Counted from the stretch's first letter, positions 37,415 through 46,849 are shown. The stretch is DNA of 64,000 nucleotides from Vicingaceae bacterium (GCA_028245195.1 JAOKCF010000009.1:1-64000), one strand, 5' to 3'. Made by a program: numbers and translations. The notes: generated from the sequence alone by a model not told the origin.

Positions 37415-38098
37415 CTAAATAGTGGACTCTCCGTTCAAGTCCGTGGTTAAGTATGAAGTCATCACATCGAAGAAGTCTTGCAATATTTTATATCCTTCAA
37501 TAACTTTCCTTTTAAAGTCATCTGCTAGGACTTCTTGATCTATAAATTTATGCATCACATAAAAACTTTTATACCGCAACAGGTCAATGTTAGGGTCTTC
37601 TTTGTCAAACCCTCGAGGCGCTGTTTTCAATTGTTCGCCAAGTAATTGATGGTAGTACTTTTTAAATTTCTGATCGGCCAATACTTGCCTTAATGGATTG
37701 GCATCCAATTCAATTTGTTTACGAATCAAGTTTAAGTCATCAGTATTTGGCTGATAAAACCCTCCTCCAATAATAGTTTCACCAGGACTAACGCTAAAGA
37801 AATACCCCCCTCTCCTATCTGCCCCTTCTCTGGCAAAAGATCCACTTCGGTTTGTCTTATATGGGTCTTTGTTTTTCGAAAATCGCACATCTCTATAAAT
37901 TCGGTACAAACTCTTCTTACCAGTTGCCGTTGAAATCGAATCAAACTTATTCAACTCCTCAATAATGGACTCCGCGAAAATGTACATCTCTTTATGTGAT
38001 TTTTCATACCGCGGCTTATTTTCTGTAAACCAATCTCTATTATTATTTGCTGTTAAGTCGTTTAAAAAATCAAAAGTATATTGAGTTATAGGTGCCAT
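37415..38098 (-). CDS. DUF2461 domain protein (TIGR02453)
   Basis: 227 residues with the family pattern LNDLTANNNRDWFTENKPRYE near the start, RIYRDVRFSKNKDPYKTNRSGSFAREG in the middle, and the GGGFYQPNTDDLN segment. The function is unknown, and no signal or membrane segment is present. Upstream lies the decayed YdeI-like gene, divergent. Confidence 0.92.
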   Translation of the reverse strand: MAPITQYTFDFLNDLTANNNRDWFTENKPRYEKSHKEMYIFAESIIEELNKFDSISTATGKKSLYRIYRDVRFSKNKDPYKTNRSGSFAREGADRRGGYFFSVSPGETIIGGGFYQPNTDDLNLIRKQIELDANPLRQVLADQKFKKYYHQLLGEQLKTAPRGFDKEDPNIDLLRYKSFYVMHKFIDQEVLADDFKRKVIEGYKILQDFFDVMTSYLTTDLNGESTI

Positions 38099-38222
38099 AT
38101 TACAAGTATAATTAGGTTTGATGTAAGATAAAAACTGAAAGCATAATTATAACTAAAAAAAATCAACTCGACCTTGGGTTCTAAAATTCTTAGAATCGTA
38201 TTTTTAGTTTTTGGAAACTAAA

Positions 38223-38726
38223 ATAGTAAAAGCCAAACTTGGCTCTTTTTAATCAAACCTCAGGGGGTATCATTTTCTCATACCTAAAACTATTTCAGAA
38301 TACTTAATCAAAGGGAAAGATCGGCGAGTTATAGTTTTATTCAATAATGAGATTAAGAATCACTGTGCTATCATGTCCTCTCAAGAAGGTCCTTTCATTA
38401 TGCTAAACAAGGGAATAGTTAAACAACTAAAGATCAATACAGGCGATGTAGTAAAGTTAGAAATTGTGAGGGACACCTCAGAATATGGCATGCCAATTTG
38501 TGAAGAGTTTGAAGCAGTCATTTTTAGGGACGAGGTTGTATTCAATTATTTTCAAGCCTTAACTCCGGGCAAACAACGCAATTTGATTCACCTGGTGAAA
38601 AAAATTAAAAACCCGGATATTAAGATCAATATGTCTATGACTATTGCGAAACATTAAATAGAAACTCGAGGAACCATAGATTTCAAAGGACTTAATCAAA
38701 AAATTCAATCAAAGAACACGAATTAA
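38223..38726 (+). pseudogene. YdeI/OmpD-associated (DUF1905-type) gene with in-frame stops
   Basis: One continuous 168-codon frame codes VKAKLGSF, stop (TAA at 38250-38252), SNLRGYHFLIPKTISEYLIKGKDRRVIV, the conserved TSEYGMP and TPGKQRNLIHLVKKIKNPD segments, stop (TAA at 38655-38657), and then the family end GTIDFKGLNQKI. The start position is ATA rather than ATG. No frameshift occurs. The 94-residue piece between 38373 and 38657 could be translated alone but would lack both ends of the domain. Confidence 0.82.
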
Positions 38727-38840
38727 TTAATAATTACAGAGTCTTTTTTATTAGTAAGTATCTGTAATTATCTGTTTTTATGTTATTTAATGTGTTTTAT
38801 CGATTTTACATGTACCTACATCTATATTCAAAATTAAACT

Positions 38841-38848
38841 TATGTTTG
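38841..38848 (+). promoter_or_regulatory. -7 promoter element of the YceI gene
   Basis: TATGTTTG is a perfect TAnnTTTG match, 23 bp before the ATG at 38872. An in-frame ATG at 38842 lies inside this box, which supports the downstream start. Confidence 0.6.
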
Positions 38849-38871
38849 CAAATATTAATAAACAACAAAAG

Positions 38872-39501
38872 ATGAAAAAATTATTTAAACCTGGATTAAG
38901 CATAATTGCAATTGCAACTATGGTAGCTTGTGGCGGTGCCGCTGACAAATCAAAAGAAGTTTCTGAAGAAACAGAAGTAATAGTAGAAGAAGTGACTGAA
39001 GAGACTGTTAACGTAAATGCTAACGAAAGTAGCGTTATGTGGATGGGACAAATTATCGGAGGTATCAAATCTCACAACGGAACAGTAAAAGTAACTGAGG
39101 GATTACTTACATTGAAAGGTGATGAAATCGTTGCAGGAAATTTTACTGTAGACTTGACATCAATGAATCCTGTAGATTCTAATTACACGGAAGATCAGCC
39201 TTCTGAAAAGTTAGTTGGACACTTAAGTTCAGGTGATTTCTTTATGACAGATTCATTTCCAACTGCATCTTTTGTAGTTACAAGTGCTGATATGGCCGCG
39301 ATGACTGTTACAGGTGATTTAACTGTAAGAGGTGTAACTAACTCTGAAACAATTAACGATGTAGCAGTTGATACTGAAGCTGGAACTGCTATTGGTTCAT
39401 TAACATTTGACAGACAAAAATACAATGTAGCTTTTTCTACAGGAGCTAAAGATTTTGTTTTATCTGACGATATTGAGTTGACAATCAACTTGAAGATGTA
39501 A
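38872..39501 (+). CDS. YceI-family lipoprotein
   Basis: 209 residues. The lipoprotein signal peptide ends at a lipobox with C20 (ATMVAC-GG). An acidic linker rich in Glu and Val follows, then a YceI lipocalin-like barrel (MWMGQIIGGIKSHNGTVKV, FTVDLTSMNPVDSNY, DLTVRGVTNSETINDV). YceI proteins bind isoprenoid or fatty-acid-like ligands in the periplasm. It is a single gene with its own promoter and terminator. Confidence 0.93.
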   Translation: MKKLFKPGLSIIAIATMVACGGAADKSKEVSEETEVIVEEVTEETVNVNANESSVMWMGQIIGGIKSHNGTVKVTEGLLTLKGDEIVAGNFTVDLTSMNPVDSNYTEDQPSEKLVGHLSSGDFFMTDSFPTASFVVTSADMAAMTVTGDLTVRGVTNSETINDVAVDTEAGTAIGSLTFDRQKYNVAFSTGAKDFVLSDDIELTINLKM

Positions 39502-39534
39502 GCTAGTCTTTTTTTTAAGCAGCTTCAAAAAACT

Positions 39535-39571
39535 AAAATCCCCATGTGATTTCGCTCTCATGGGGATTTTT
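39535..39571 (+). terminator. Rho-independent terminator after the YceI gene
   Basis: AAAATCCCCATG pairs perfectly with CATGGGGATTTT around a 12-nt loop and runs into T residues. Confidence 0.9.
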
Positions 39572-39641
39572 GTAGTACAAAAATCCCTGCAAGTATTTGC
39601 GTATCTTGCAACCTCTAATAAAGAATCGGCAGAAAAAAAGT

Positions 39642-39668
39642 GTTGGTTCTATTTTCACAATAACCAAC
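39642..39668 (+). promoter_or_regulatory. Hairpin just before the helicase start
   Basis: GTTGGTT (39642-39648) and AACCAAC (39662-39668) form a 7-bp stem 2 nt before the ATG. It could affect ribosome access, for example in cold; this is inference only. Confidence 0.35.
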
Positions 39669-39670
39669 AT

Positions 39671-41029
39671 ATGAAATTTAAAGACTTCGATTTTACCGAA
39701 GAAATGCTTCAAGGCCTAGATGCTATGCGTTTCGAAGAACCAACTCCAGTACAAGAACAAGCGATTCCAATAATTCAAAAAGGAAATGATGTAATCGCAG
39801 TAGCCCAAACAGGAACAGGAAAAACTGCTGCTTTCCTATTGCCTATTTTAAACAAAATTCAACGCTCAGGAGGTGGAAATTTAAACACCTTAATTCTTGC
39901 TCCTACTAGAGAATTGGCCATGCAAATTGACCAACAAATGGAGGGCTTCTCGTATTTCACGGGAACATCTTCTATTGCTATTTATGGCGGCGGAACCGGC
40001 TCTTCTTTTGAAGCTGAAAGACTCGCCTTAACTCAAGGTGCTGATTTAATTGTTGCGACTCCAGGTCGTTTGTTATCGCACTTGAATTTGAAGTACGTAA
40101 AGATTGACCAATTAGAGCATTTCATTTTGGATGAAGCGGATCGTATGATGGATATGGGTTTTTCAGAAGACATTCAAAAGATTTCGGAATACCTCCCAAA
40201 AAAGAGGCAAAACATTATGTTTTCTGCTACAATGCCGGCGAAAATTAGAAATTTAGCAAAGGCAATAATGAATGACCCTGAAGAGGTGAACATTGCTATT
40301 TCTACAACTGCAGAAGGTATTACGCAGCTGGCATACAATGCACATGACAATCAGAAAATTCCTTTGCTTCAGCACTTGTTAAAAGACAAACAAGATTTGA
40401 GCAGTATCATCATTTTTACCTCAAGAAAATCGAACGTAAAAGACATTGTTCGTGACTTGAAAAAGCTAAAAATGGATGCAGCAGGTATTTCTTCTGACCT
40501 AAGTCAAGATGAACGAGAAGAAGTACTGAGAATGTTTAGAAATAAAAGACTCAGAATTTTAGTCGGTACAGATATTATTTCTCGTGGAATTGACATTGAC
40601 TCTATTGACATGGTCATCAATTACGACGTACCAAACGACCCTGAAGATTACGTTCACAGAGTTGGTAGAACGGCAAGAGCAAAATCTACAGGAACCGCAC
40701 TAACATTCATTGATGGTAGAGGGCAACAAGATTTTCAAAAAATTGAAGAATTAATTAAGAAGGAAGTTGAAAAACTACCCAACCCTGAGCACATTGGTGA
40801 AGGACCGACTTTTAAGCCTGGAAGTTCAAGAGGTGGGAATAGTCATTCCCGCGGAAACAACAATGCCGGTGGTGGTAGAAAGACATATAATAAAAAGAAA
40901 CCATTTGACAAGGGAAAGTCAAAAAGTGGTGAAACTAAAGCGAATACTGATTCAACTAAGACAGAAGTAAAAAAGAAGTTTTACCCAAAGAGACCTCCAA
41001 CACAGACTGGGCATTTACAAAAAGATTAA
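39671..41029 (+). CDS. rhlE: DEAD-box RNA helicase, RhlE-like
   Basis: 452 residues. The Q motif (FEEPTPVQEQAIP), motif I AQTGTGKT, motif II DEAD (ILDEADRMMDMGF), motif III SAT, and C-terminal motifs GTDIISRGID and HRVGRTARA are all present. A Gly/Ser/Lys-rich basic tail follows, as in RhlE. It unwinds RNA in ribosome assembly or mRNA decay. The start at MKFKDFDFTEEM is chosen; the frame is open 37 codons upstream into the terminator. Confidence 0.94.
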   Translation: MKFKDFDFTEEMLQGLDAMRFEEPTPVQEQAIPIIQKGNDVIAVAQTGTGKTAAFLLPILNKIQRSGGGNLNTLILAPTRELAMQIDQQMEGFSYFTGTSSIAIYGGGTGSSFEAERLALTQGADLIVATPGRLLSHLNLKYVKIDQLEHFILDEADRMMDMGFSEDIQKISEYLPKKRQNIMFSATMPAKIRNLAKAIMNDPEEVNIAISTTAEGITQLAYNAHDNQKIPLLQHLLKDKQDLSSIIIFTSRKSNVKDIVRDLKKLKMDAAGISSDLSQDEREEVLRMFRNKRLRILVGTDIISRGIDIDSIDMVINYDVPNDPEDYVHRVGRTARAKSTGTALTFIDGRGQQDFQKIEELIKKEVEKLPNPEHIGEGPTFKPGSSRGGNSHSRGNNNAGGGRKTYNKKKPFDKGKSKSGETKANTDSTKTEVKKKFYPKRPPTQTGHLQKD

Positions 41030-41032
41030 ACC

Positions 41033-41058
41033 TTTGTCCTTTTTTGATAAAGGACAAA
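41033..41058. terminator. Hairpin between convergent genes
   Basis: TTTGTCCTTT pairs perfectly with AAAGGACAAA around a 6-nt loop, between the helicase stop and the stop of the lactamase-fold gene. The stem itself carries the T and A tracts. Confidence 0.7.
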
Positions 41059-41065
41059 ATAAATT

Positions 41066-41902
41066 CTAAGAAAATAGTTGATCGAATTTAAACACTTCAC
41101 TCAACCTCGCTCCTTTCTCAGTATCCTTCAAGGTGATAATTTCATTTTGAGCATCGTGCTCTAAAAACAAATATAAATCTTCGTCGATTGCTTTCTTGTA
41201 AAATCGTTTTCGATCTTCTAAAGTTAAAAGAGGTCTAGTATCGTAACCCATAACATAGGGCATTGGAATGTGACCTGCTGAAGGTAAAAGGTCTGCCATA
41301 AACGCCATCTTTTTCCCTTGGTAATTCAACAATGGAATCATCATCGCATCGGTATGCCCGTCGGCATAAAATATATCGAAGAAATCGAATCCGTCTTCTA
41401 CAAACTTCAACTGCCCAAATTCTTGCATCGGCAAAATGTTCTCCCTTAAAAAGGATGCTTTCTCTCTATCGTTCGGCTGCGTAGCCCATTGCCAATGCTT
41501 TTTATTACTCCAATAGGTGGCATTTTTAAACGTAGGTTCGTAAGCTGTTCTGTCTTTATTCCACTTCACACCACCTCCACAATGGTCAAAATGCAGGTGT
41601 GTTAAAAATACATCGGTAATGTCATCAGGATGAAAACCTGCTTTCTTTAGAGAACCTTCTAAGCTGCCGTCACCGTGCAAATAATAATACCCGAAAAATT
41701 TATCGCTTTGCTTATGCCCCATTCCGTTATCAATCAACATCAAACGATCTCCATCTTCAATTAACATACAACGCAGCGCCCAAGAGCACATGTTATTGCT
41801 GTCTGCCGGATTCGTTCTTTGCCAAATAGACTTTGGAACTACACCAAACATAGCGCCGCCATCTAACATAAAATTCCCTGTTTCTATTGGATGTATTTTC
41901 AT
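41066..41902 (-). CDS. Metallo-beta-lactamase-fold hydrolase
   Basis: 278 residues. The metal motif HxHxDH is H102-L-H104-F-D106-H107, followed by HTDAMMIP and LEHDAQN, which supply further metal ligands. The arrangement resembles N-acyl homoserine lactonase-like or other small-molecule hydrolases. There is no signal peptide, so it is cytoplasmic. The substrate is unknown. Confidence 0.9.
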   Translation of the reverse strand: MKIHPIETGNFMLDGGAMFGVVPKSIWQRTNPADSNNMCSWALRCMLIEDGDRLMLIDNGMGHKQSDKFFGYYYLHGDGSLEGSLKKAGFHPDDITDVFLTHLHFDHCGGGVKWNKDRTAYEPTFKNATYWSNKKHWQWATQPNDREKASFLRENILPMQEFGQLKFVEDGFDFFDIFYADGHTDAMMIPLLNYQGKKMAFMADLLPSAGHIPMPYVMGYDTRPLLTLEDRKRFYKKAIDEDLYLFLEHDAQNEIITLKDTEKGARLSEVFKFDQLFS

Positions 41903-41959
41903 GATACGAAGGTAATAAATTGCAAGATGAAGAACAGCTGCATGAAGACTTATGAATTT

Positions 41960-42838
41960 TTAATCTAAACTTTCAATCGTATACGTTCTTGACCATTCTT
42001 TAATCTCACCTGGTTTCAAAGAGATGTGTATGAATAATTCAGGACTAACTACGTGCTTGTCTCCCCATAGGTTGACCTTGCTAGTTTGAAAATCTCCACA
42101 CTCGTTAATAGCAATGTTATTTTTGCGATTGGTCAGTTGCCATTGAGAATCAACGCTACTTTCTCCATTTAAATGACTAAAGAAAAATGTCTTTTTAGGT
42201 GTGTCAATAAATTGAATTTGATCGGTTCCAATCTCTACTTTTTTTTCAGGATTAACGGTCTCACCAAACAACTTTTGATGCAATTGAAACGGAAAATTTA
42301 ATTGATAATTCTCACCTATTGATTCTTGATTAATAGCTAAAAAATTATGGACATATTCATCTGTATTAATTTCCTTTTCCCCTGTATTTTCTAAATAATA
42401 CTTTATACAAAACCCGCTATCTGTGAGCGTAATCTCTTTTTTTAATACGTATGAATACCCTTTATTATCTTCAGAAACACAGTCAATACAAATTTGATCG
42501 CTCCATAGTGTGACGTTGAATTGAGCAGGCCTGACTTCATACGTTTTAGAAAAATCATAATTAGCGGATTCCTTTTTCAACAACCCAACACCAATTTTGT
42601 GGAACCACTCTCCTTTCTCTACTGCATCAAACCCCAGAGCAGTATCTATTCCAAATTCATTGAAAAATCCTTCTCCTGAACCCTGCCAACCATTTAACTT
42701 CTCATAAGTTGATATGGGAATATTTTTAAATTTCACCTGAGAAATTTTTCCCGTCCAATCAAATCGAGAAGAATTGTAATTCTCTAGAGGAAGGTCTATT
42801 TTAATCTCTAGATTTTCATTTTTAAGTAGGTGCGCCAT
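41960..42838 (-). CDS. Aldose-1-epimerase-like (galactose-mutarotase fold) protein
   Basis: 292 residues from MAHLLKNENLEI. The pattern of beta strands, an EFGIDTALGFD segment, an early EVRPAQFNVTLW strand, and the late VSPELFIHISLKPGEIKEWSRTYTIE end (the epimerase-family terminal strand) suggest the supersandwich fold. The catalytic residues cannot be placed with confidence. The start is placed after 19 in-frame residues without similarity. Confidence 0.6.
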   Translation of the reverse strand: MAHLLKNENLEIKIDLPLENYNSSRFDWTGKISQVKFKNIPISTYEKLNGWQGSGEGFFNEFGIDTALGFDAVEKGEWFHKIGVGLLKKESANYDFSKTYEVRPAQFNVTLWSDQICIDCVSEDNKGYSYVLKKEITLTDSGFCIKYYLENTGEKEINTDEYVHNFLAINQESIGENYQLNFPFQLHQKLFGETVNPEKKVEIGTDQIQFIDTPKKTFFFSHLNGESSVDSQWQLTNRKNNIAINECGDFQTSKVNLWGDKHVVSPELFIHISLKPGEIKEWSRTYTIESLD

Positions 42839-42979
42839 GAGTAATTTTGATAATTGATTTGAAGTAATTGTTCCAACCTTAGCGCTAAACCACAAACCCT
42901 AGGACAAGATTATTTGTTAAAAAAAGAATAATTCCCGTATTTCGTGGACTACAAGTTCGAGCGATCATGATGAGGACGA

Positions 42980-43504
42980 TTAGTTAAAATGATTTACATG
43001 TGCAGTCATAAAAGCGAATTTAAATATGCAGTTCCCAATTACATTCGTGACAAGCCAAAGAAACCAACAAAACGCTATAATAGTGATAGCTTTCTCTTTA
43101 TATGAAGGCTCCTTTAGTCGAATTTTTAAGCTGGTGTCAGTTCACATTTCCTTCATCATTTAATAAGGCTTAAACAAAGAGATTATTGGAATAATCCAAC
43201 CCCAAATAGCCATGCTTTCTTTTTCATTGGTAATGGTTCTTTTTCCTAAGTTACTATAGCAGCTTTTAAACCAGCGAATATAAAATACTGCAGAAGTAAA
43301 GTAAATTAGCATGTATAAAATACCAATAAGTTGTTCTCTCAAGTCATTAGCGTTAACCATTTCTTCCGTAACCAATTCCTCATTTTGAACTAAAATGAGA
43401 AGCTCATATTGAAAATACTAAGAGAACAAACTAATTAAATCGACCACCATGACGGTCCAAATTAGTCGTTGTGCCCATTTAGCTTTATGTGAATTATGAT
43501 AAAT
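42980..43504 (-). pseudogene. DUF4328-like membrane protein gene with three in-frame stops
   Basis: A single 175-codon frame reads HNSHKAKWAQRLIWTVMVVDLISLFS, TAG (43418-43420), YFQYELLILVQNEELVTEEMVNANDLREQ..., the DUF4328 core SNLGKRTITNEKESMAIWGWIIPIISLFKPY, TAA (43160-43162), MMKEM, TGA (43142-43144), TDTSLKIRLKEPSY and a final membrane helix. No frameshift is needed. The initiator codon is also absent. Intact relatives are multi-span membrane proteins of unknown role. Confidence 0.85.
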
Positions 43505-43749
43505 TTATAGGTTAGGGGTTTCACTACTCATCGTATTCAAATGATTGGGATTAATAAATAAAAATCCGTCAAGATAGTGATTACATTTATTATTTAATTC
43601 CTTTTTATCAAGACCACACTAACGATCTTTTAAAGATGACAAAATTTAGAAAAAGATAGTCAGTTTTTTTTAATCATTCATAATTCCTGTGTAACTATTT
43701 TATAAATTATAAAACATTACAAAATCCCAATTTTTAATTGAAGAGTTTA

Positions 43750-44082
43750 TTAATGCACCTTTTCGCCGTTCTCTGCTTTTCGTTCGGTAGAAAGCAAAAT
43801 AATCTCCCCATTTTCATCGGCCGCGCCCAATACTAAACACTCTGACATGAAGTTGGCAATTTGCTTCGGTGGGAAATTGACTACTGCTAAAATTTGTCTA
43901 CCAACAAGACTCTCTTTGCTGTAATGATGAACGATTTGGGCAGAGCTATTTTTAATTCCCAGTTCTTTTCCAAAGTCAATTTTGAGCTGCCAGGCCGGAT
44001 TGCGTGCTTTCGGAAAATCATTCACTTCTAAAATCGTTCCGGTACGGATATCTACTTTATTGAAGTCTTCCCAGCTAATCAT
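43750..44082 (-). CDS. csaA: tRNA-binding CsaA-like protein
   Basis: 110 residues forming one tRNA-binding OB domain: FNKVDIRTGTILEVNDFPKARNPAWQLKIDFG, then GRQILAVVNFPPKQIANFMSECLVLGA. CsaA proteins are dimeric tRNA binders with chaperone-like activity. The length is the family's usual one. It is 3 bp downstream of the DinB gene. Confidence 0.93.
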   Translation of the reverse strand: MISWEDFNKVDIRTGTILEVNDFPKARNPAWQLKIDFGKELGIKNSSAQIVHHYSKESLVGRQILAVVNFPPKQIANFMSECLVLGAADENGEIILLSTERKAENGEKVH

Positions 44083-44085
44083 ATG

Positions 44086-44589
44086 TTAAAGGTATTTCTG
44101 CTCAATTACCCAAATGTGGTGTAATTCATGACCTATTAAAATATACATAATTTGTTGGGGAGTCATATCCAAACCATTGGCATTTCCTTTTGCTTTGAGC
44201 ATCTCTTCAGAAAAGCTCTTAAACAAATCCATGGTGCTTGCTCGTAAGCGCTTTAACTCCTCTAGAAGGTCTTTTAAACTCCTGCGATTTGCAGAAGAGT
44301 TAGCCGCATATTCATTGTGATCGTAGCCTCTAATTGCATTAATTTCGCCCCTTGTAAAACTTAGTGCCCGGTAAGCATAAATTCGTTCCGTATCGATTAC
44401 ATGCTGCACTACTTCTTTTATACTCCACTTACCTTCAGCATATCCTTTATTGGCTTGTTCATCAGACACCATAGCCAATGTTTTGATGGTATTTTTCAAA
44501 GTAACAATCAACAATTCAAAGGGGTCTTTTCCCTCTGGAATTCTCTCGATGTATTGCTGATAATATTCCGGGTATTTTTTTGAGTTCAT
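44086..44589 (-). CDS. DinB-family protein
   Basis: 167 residues of a four-helix DinB/YfiT bundle. Metal-binding histidines are in VVQHVIDTERIYAYRAL (H near residue 66) and IGHELHHIWVI near the C-terminus. Members include thiol-dependent transferases and proteins of unknown role. Operon with csaA. Confidence 0.9.
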   Translation of the reverse strand: MNSKKYPEYYQQYIERIPEGKDPFELLIVTLKNTIKTLAMVSDEQANKGYAEGKWSIKEVVQHVIDTERIYAYRALSFTRGEINAIRGYDHNEYAANSSANRRSLKDLLEELKRLRASTMDLFKSFSEEMLKAKGNANGLDMTPQQIMYILIGHELHHIWVIEQKYL

Positions 44590-44671
44590 AATTACAAATG
44601 ACGTATTCTACTTGCAAATAAAAAGAACTAAGTCCAAAGAGAAAGTATGAGAGCGTTAAATATTTATTGCT

Positions 44672-45891
44672 TTAAAACCATTTTGCCCAGATGTAATATA
44701 AACTAAATGCATATAAAAAAAATAGTCCGAAACAAGTAATGTGTTTTTCCAAGTTCGATAACAGTTGAACTGTATCTTTTTGAACTACAAAATAAATCAA
44801 ACTAGCTAAAATTGGGGCCGTTACAAAAGAAACAGAAGTGGCAAAATCTACCAACTGCTTCATATTATCTAACTGAAAAACGAGCACAAAAAGAGCACCT
44901 ATTGCTAAGCCTACTAGTAATAAGGGGTACAGTCGACTCTTAAATGTTGGCACACTCAATTGAAACGCTTTTTGCAACACTCTTGGGTAAGCATCAAGCA
45001 CAGTTAACGTGGTGCTAAACATTGTTGTAAATGCTGCCAAGGCAACAAAACCGAAAGACCACTTTCCCAAAGTGGAAACGTAAATTCCAATCAATTGACC
45101 AGAAAAAGCAACTCCGCTATTAGGAAGCTCTGTTCCATTTTTGCCAAGTAACGCCGCACCCAGAGCTACAAATGCTACCGCCAAAGCTGTAGTTCCCCAA
45201 TATCCAATATTAAAATCATAGATTGATTTTGAAATAGACAGTGGTTCTTGCTTTTCTCTTGCAGCATCTATTGTCCATTCAGAATGCCATAAGGCTATAT
45301 CCAAAGGTGCAGGCATCCAGCCAATCAATGCAATTAAAAAAAATAAGTCGGTTTGACTATTAAAAGAAAAAGTTTGAATAGAGACCCCAGACGAATCGCT
45401 AAAAATAAAAGCAGCTATTACCGTAATTAACGTATTTATAGCTAATAATATAATCACTGTCTTCATAATTCTATCCAGCACCCGGTAAGATCCAACAATT
45501 AGAATTGAAGAACAGATGAACAGCAATAAACCTGAGATTTGCCAAAGCGGCAATGTTAAATTGAAAATAGAAGAAAATACACTAGCTGTAAGCAGGGTAA
45601 CCACCGATTGAACATTGAACATTCCTGATATAGTTACTGCATAAAATAGCAGCATCGCCCATTTTCCTTGCTCAAAAAAAGCCTCCAATAAACTCTTCTT
45701 GTTGGCTGCTGCAAAAAGGGGGCCGATTTAAAAAAGGGATACTTAATGACATTCGCTGCAATAACAACCAATATCATTAAAAGTCCATAATTAGCTCCGG
45801 CCCTAGTAGATTGAACCAAATGAGAAACCCCAACAGCTGCACCGGCATATAAGAGACCCGGTCCAAGTCGAGCTAAAACAGCTTTCATCAA
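44672..45891 (-). pseudogene. NRAMP-family metal transporter, frameshifted
   Basis: The N-terminal part (LGPGLLYAGAAVGVSHLVQSTRAGA, then ANVIKYPFFK) and the C-terminal part (LLEAFFEQGKWAMLLFYA onward, with GWMPAPLDIALWHSEW) belong to one ~406-residue, 11-helix protein. They lie in different frames; one base is missing in the C5/T5 run at 45713-45722. The GPGLLYAGAAVGVSH motif corresponds to the metal-binding first helix, with the usual Asp of the DPGN motif absent. All else is intact, so the gene could be recently inactivated, an assembly error, or a slippage site. Confidence 0.75.
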
Positions 45892-45892
45892 C

Positions 45893-46174
45893 TTAACCTA
45901 CTCTACCAATTTTCTTTGTGTAATCGGCAGTTTTAGCTTCTAAATTAGAGGCAATTGTATTAAAGTGAGCCTTAATTTTTGCTCTACTTTCGCGGTTTGG
46001 ATAAGCACAAACTTTATTCAACATTTCGATTCGATAATCAATAACTTGATCAATTATCTCATCCATTTTCTCAGCTTCCTTCGCGTCTCCATTTACACTT
46101 TCAATGAAGGCATCTTCAATTAAAAAATTCGTTTTATTCTTAATTGCTTTCTTAAATTTTCTTCTGCTTGCCAT
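45893..46174 (-). CDS. Conserved small helical protein
   Basis: 93 residues, basic N-terminus (MASRRKFKKAIKNKTNF), then helical segments IEDAFIESVNGDAKEAEKMDEIIDQVIDYR and the end KIKAHFNTIASNLEAKTADYTKKIGRVG. The composition suggests a soluble nucleic-acid-binding or helical protein. No family was recognised. It is 1 bp upstream of the transporter start, so the two form an operon. Confidence 0.75.
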   Translation of the reverse strand: MASRRKFKKAIKNKTNFLIEDAFIESVNGDAKEAEKMDEIIDQVIDYRIEMLNKVCAYPNRESRAKIKAHFNTIASNLEAKTADYTKKIGRVG

Positions 46175-46293
46175 GATTTTAGTTTTGGTTAAAAATAAGG
46201 AGAGTACTTCGAAACAAAAAGACTTTCTTTAAGAATCTATCAACGATAGATAATATTTAAGTAACCAGAATAAAAAACCCATTTGGCAATGTG

Positions 46294-46301
46294 TATTTTT
46301 G
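46294..46301 (+). promoter_or_regulatory. -7 promoter element of the exonuclease gene
   Basis: TATTTTTG matches TAnnTTTG and ends 8 nt before the ATG at 46310. The transcript would therefore have a very short leader or none. Confidence 0.5.
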
Positions 46302-46309
46302 CCATCCTA

Positions 46310-46849
46310 ATGAGCAAATTTTATTCTATCATTGATATTGAAGCTACTGGAGGTAATTCCAAGATTGGAAGAATTACCGAAGTGGCAATTTACCTTTACG
46401 ATGGGAAAGATATTGTAAAAGAATACAATACACTTGTTAATCCCGAAAGGAGTATCCCCATTTATGTTCAACGATTAACCGGCATTACCGATAAAATGGT
46501 TTCAAAAGCACCTCTTTTTGCTGAAGTGGCAGATGACATCGCTACCTTTTTGAATGGGTCTTGCTTTGTAGCGCACAATGTAAAATCAGATTACAGCTTT
46601 ATAAAAGATGAGTTACAAAAGGCAGGAATAGAGTATAAAAGTGAGCACCTATGTACGCTTGAGTTATCAAAAACACTAATACCAGAGGCAAGCCATCACG
46701 GGTTGGATAAAATTTGCAAACATTTAGGGATTGAGTTACCGAATCGGCACCGAGCGTCTGGCGATGCCCTAGCTACAGTAAAACTTTTTCAGTATTTGCA
46801 ACGAGTTGACAAAACTGACAAAATTCAAAGATTGATTAGAAAAGCCTAA
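46310..46849 (+). CDS. DEDDh 3'-5' exonuclease (DnaQ/PolC-like)
   Basis: 179 residues of one exonuclease domain. The acidic pair is D9 and E11 (SIIDIEATGG), the middle acid is in HNVKSDYSFI, and HRASGDALAT holds the final His and Asp. It resembles the PolC epsilon domain. In many Bacteroidota this domain is followed by a GIY-YIG nuclease domain; here the protein ends after the exonuclease. The start at MSKFYS is favoured by the promoter position. Confidence 0.9.
   Translation: MSKFYSIIDIEATGGNSKIGRITEVAIYLYDGKDIVKEYNTLVNPERSIPIYVQRLTGITDKMVSKAPLFAEVADDIATFLNGSCFVAHNVKSDYSFIKDELQKAGIEYKSEHLCTLELSKTLIPEASHHGLDKICKHLGIELPNRHRASGDALATVKLFQYLQRVDKTDKIQRLIRKA

Noticed and set aside
38231-38250. 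AGCCAAACTTGGCT plus T tract as a terminator
   Set aside because: It lies within the decayed YdeI-like reading frame and codes KAKLGSF; the stem would need a loop of 2-4 nt and no gene ends before it.
38842-38871. Upstream ATG for the YceI lipoprotein
   Set aside because: The ATG is inside the -7 promoter box; the downstream start gives a normal lipoprotein signal.
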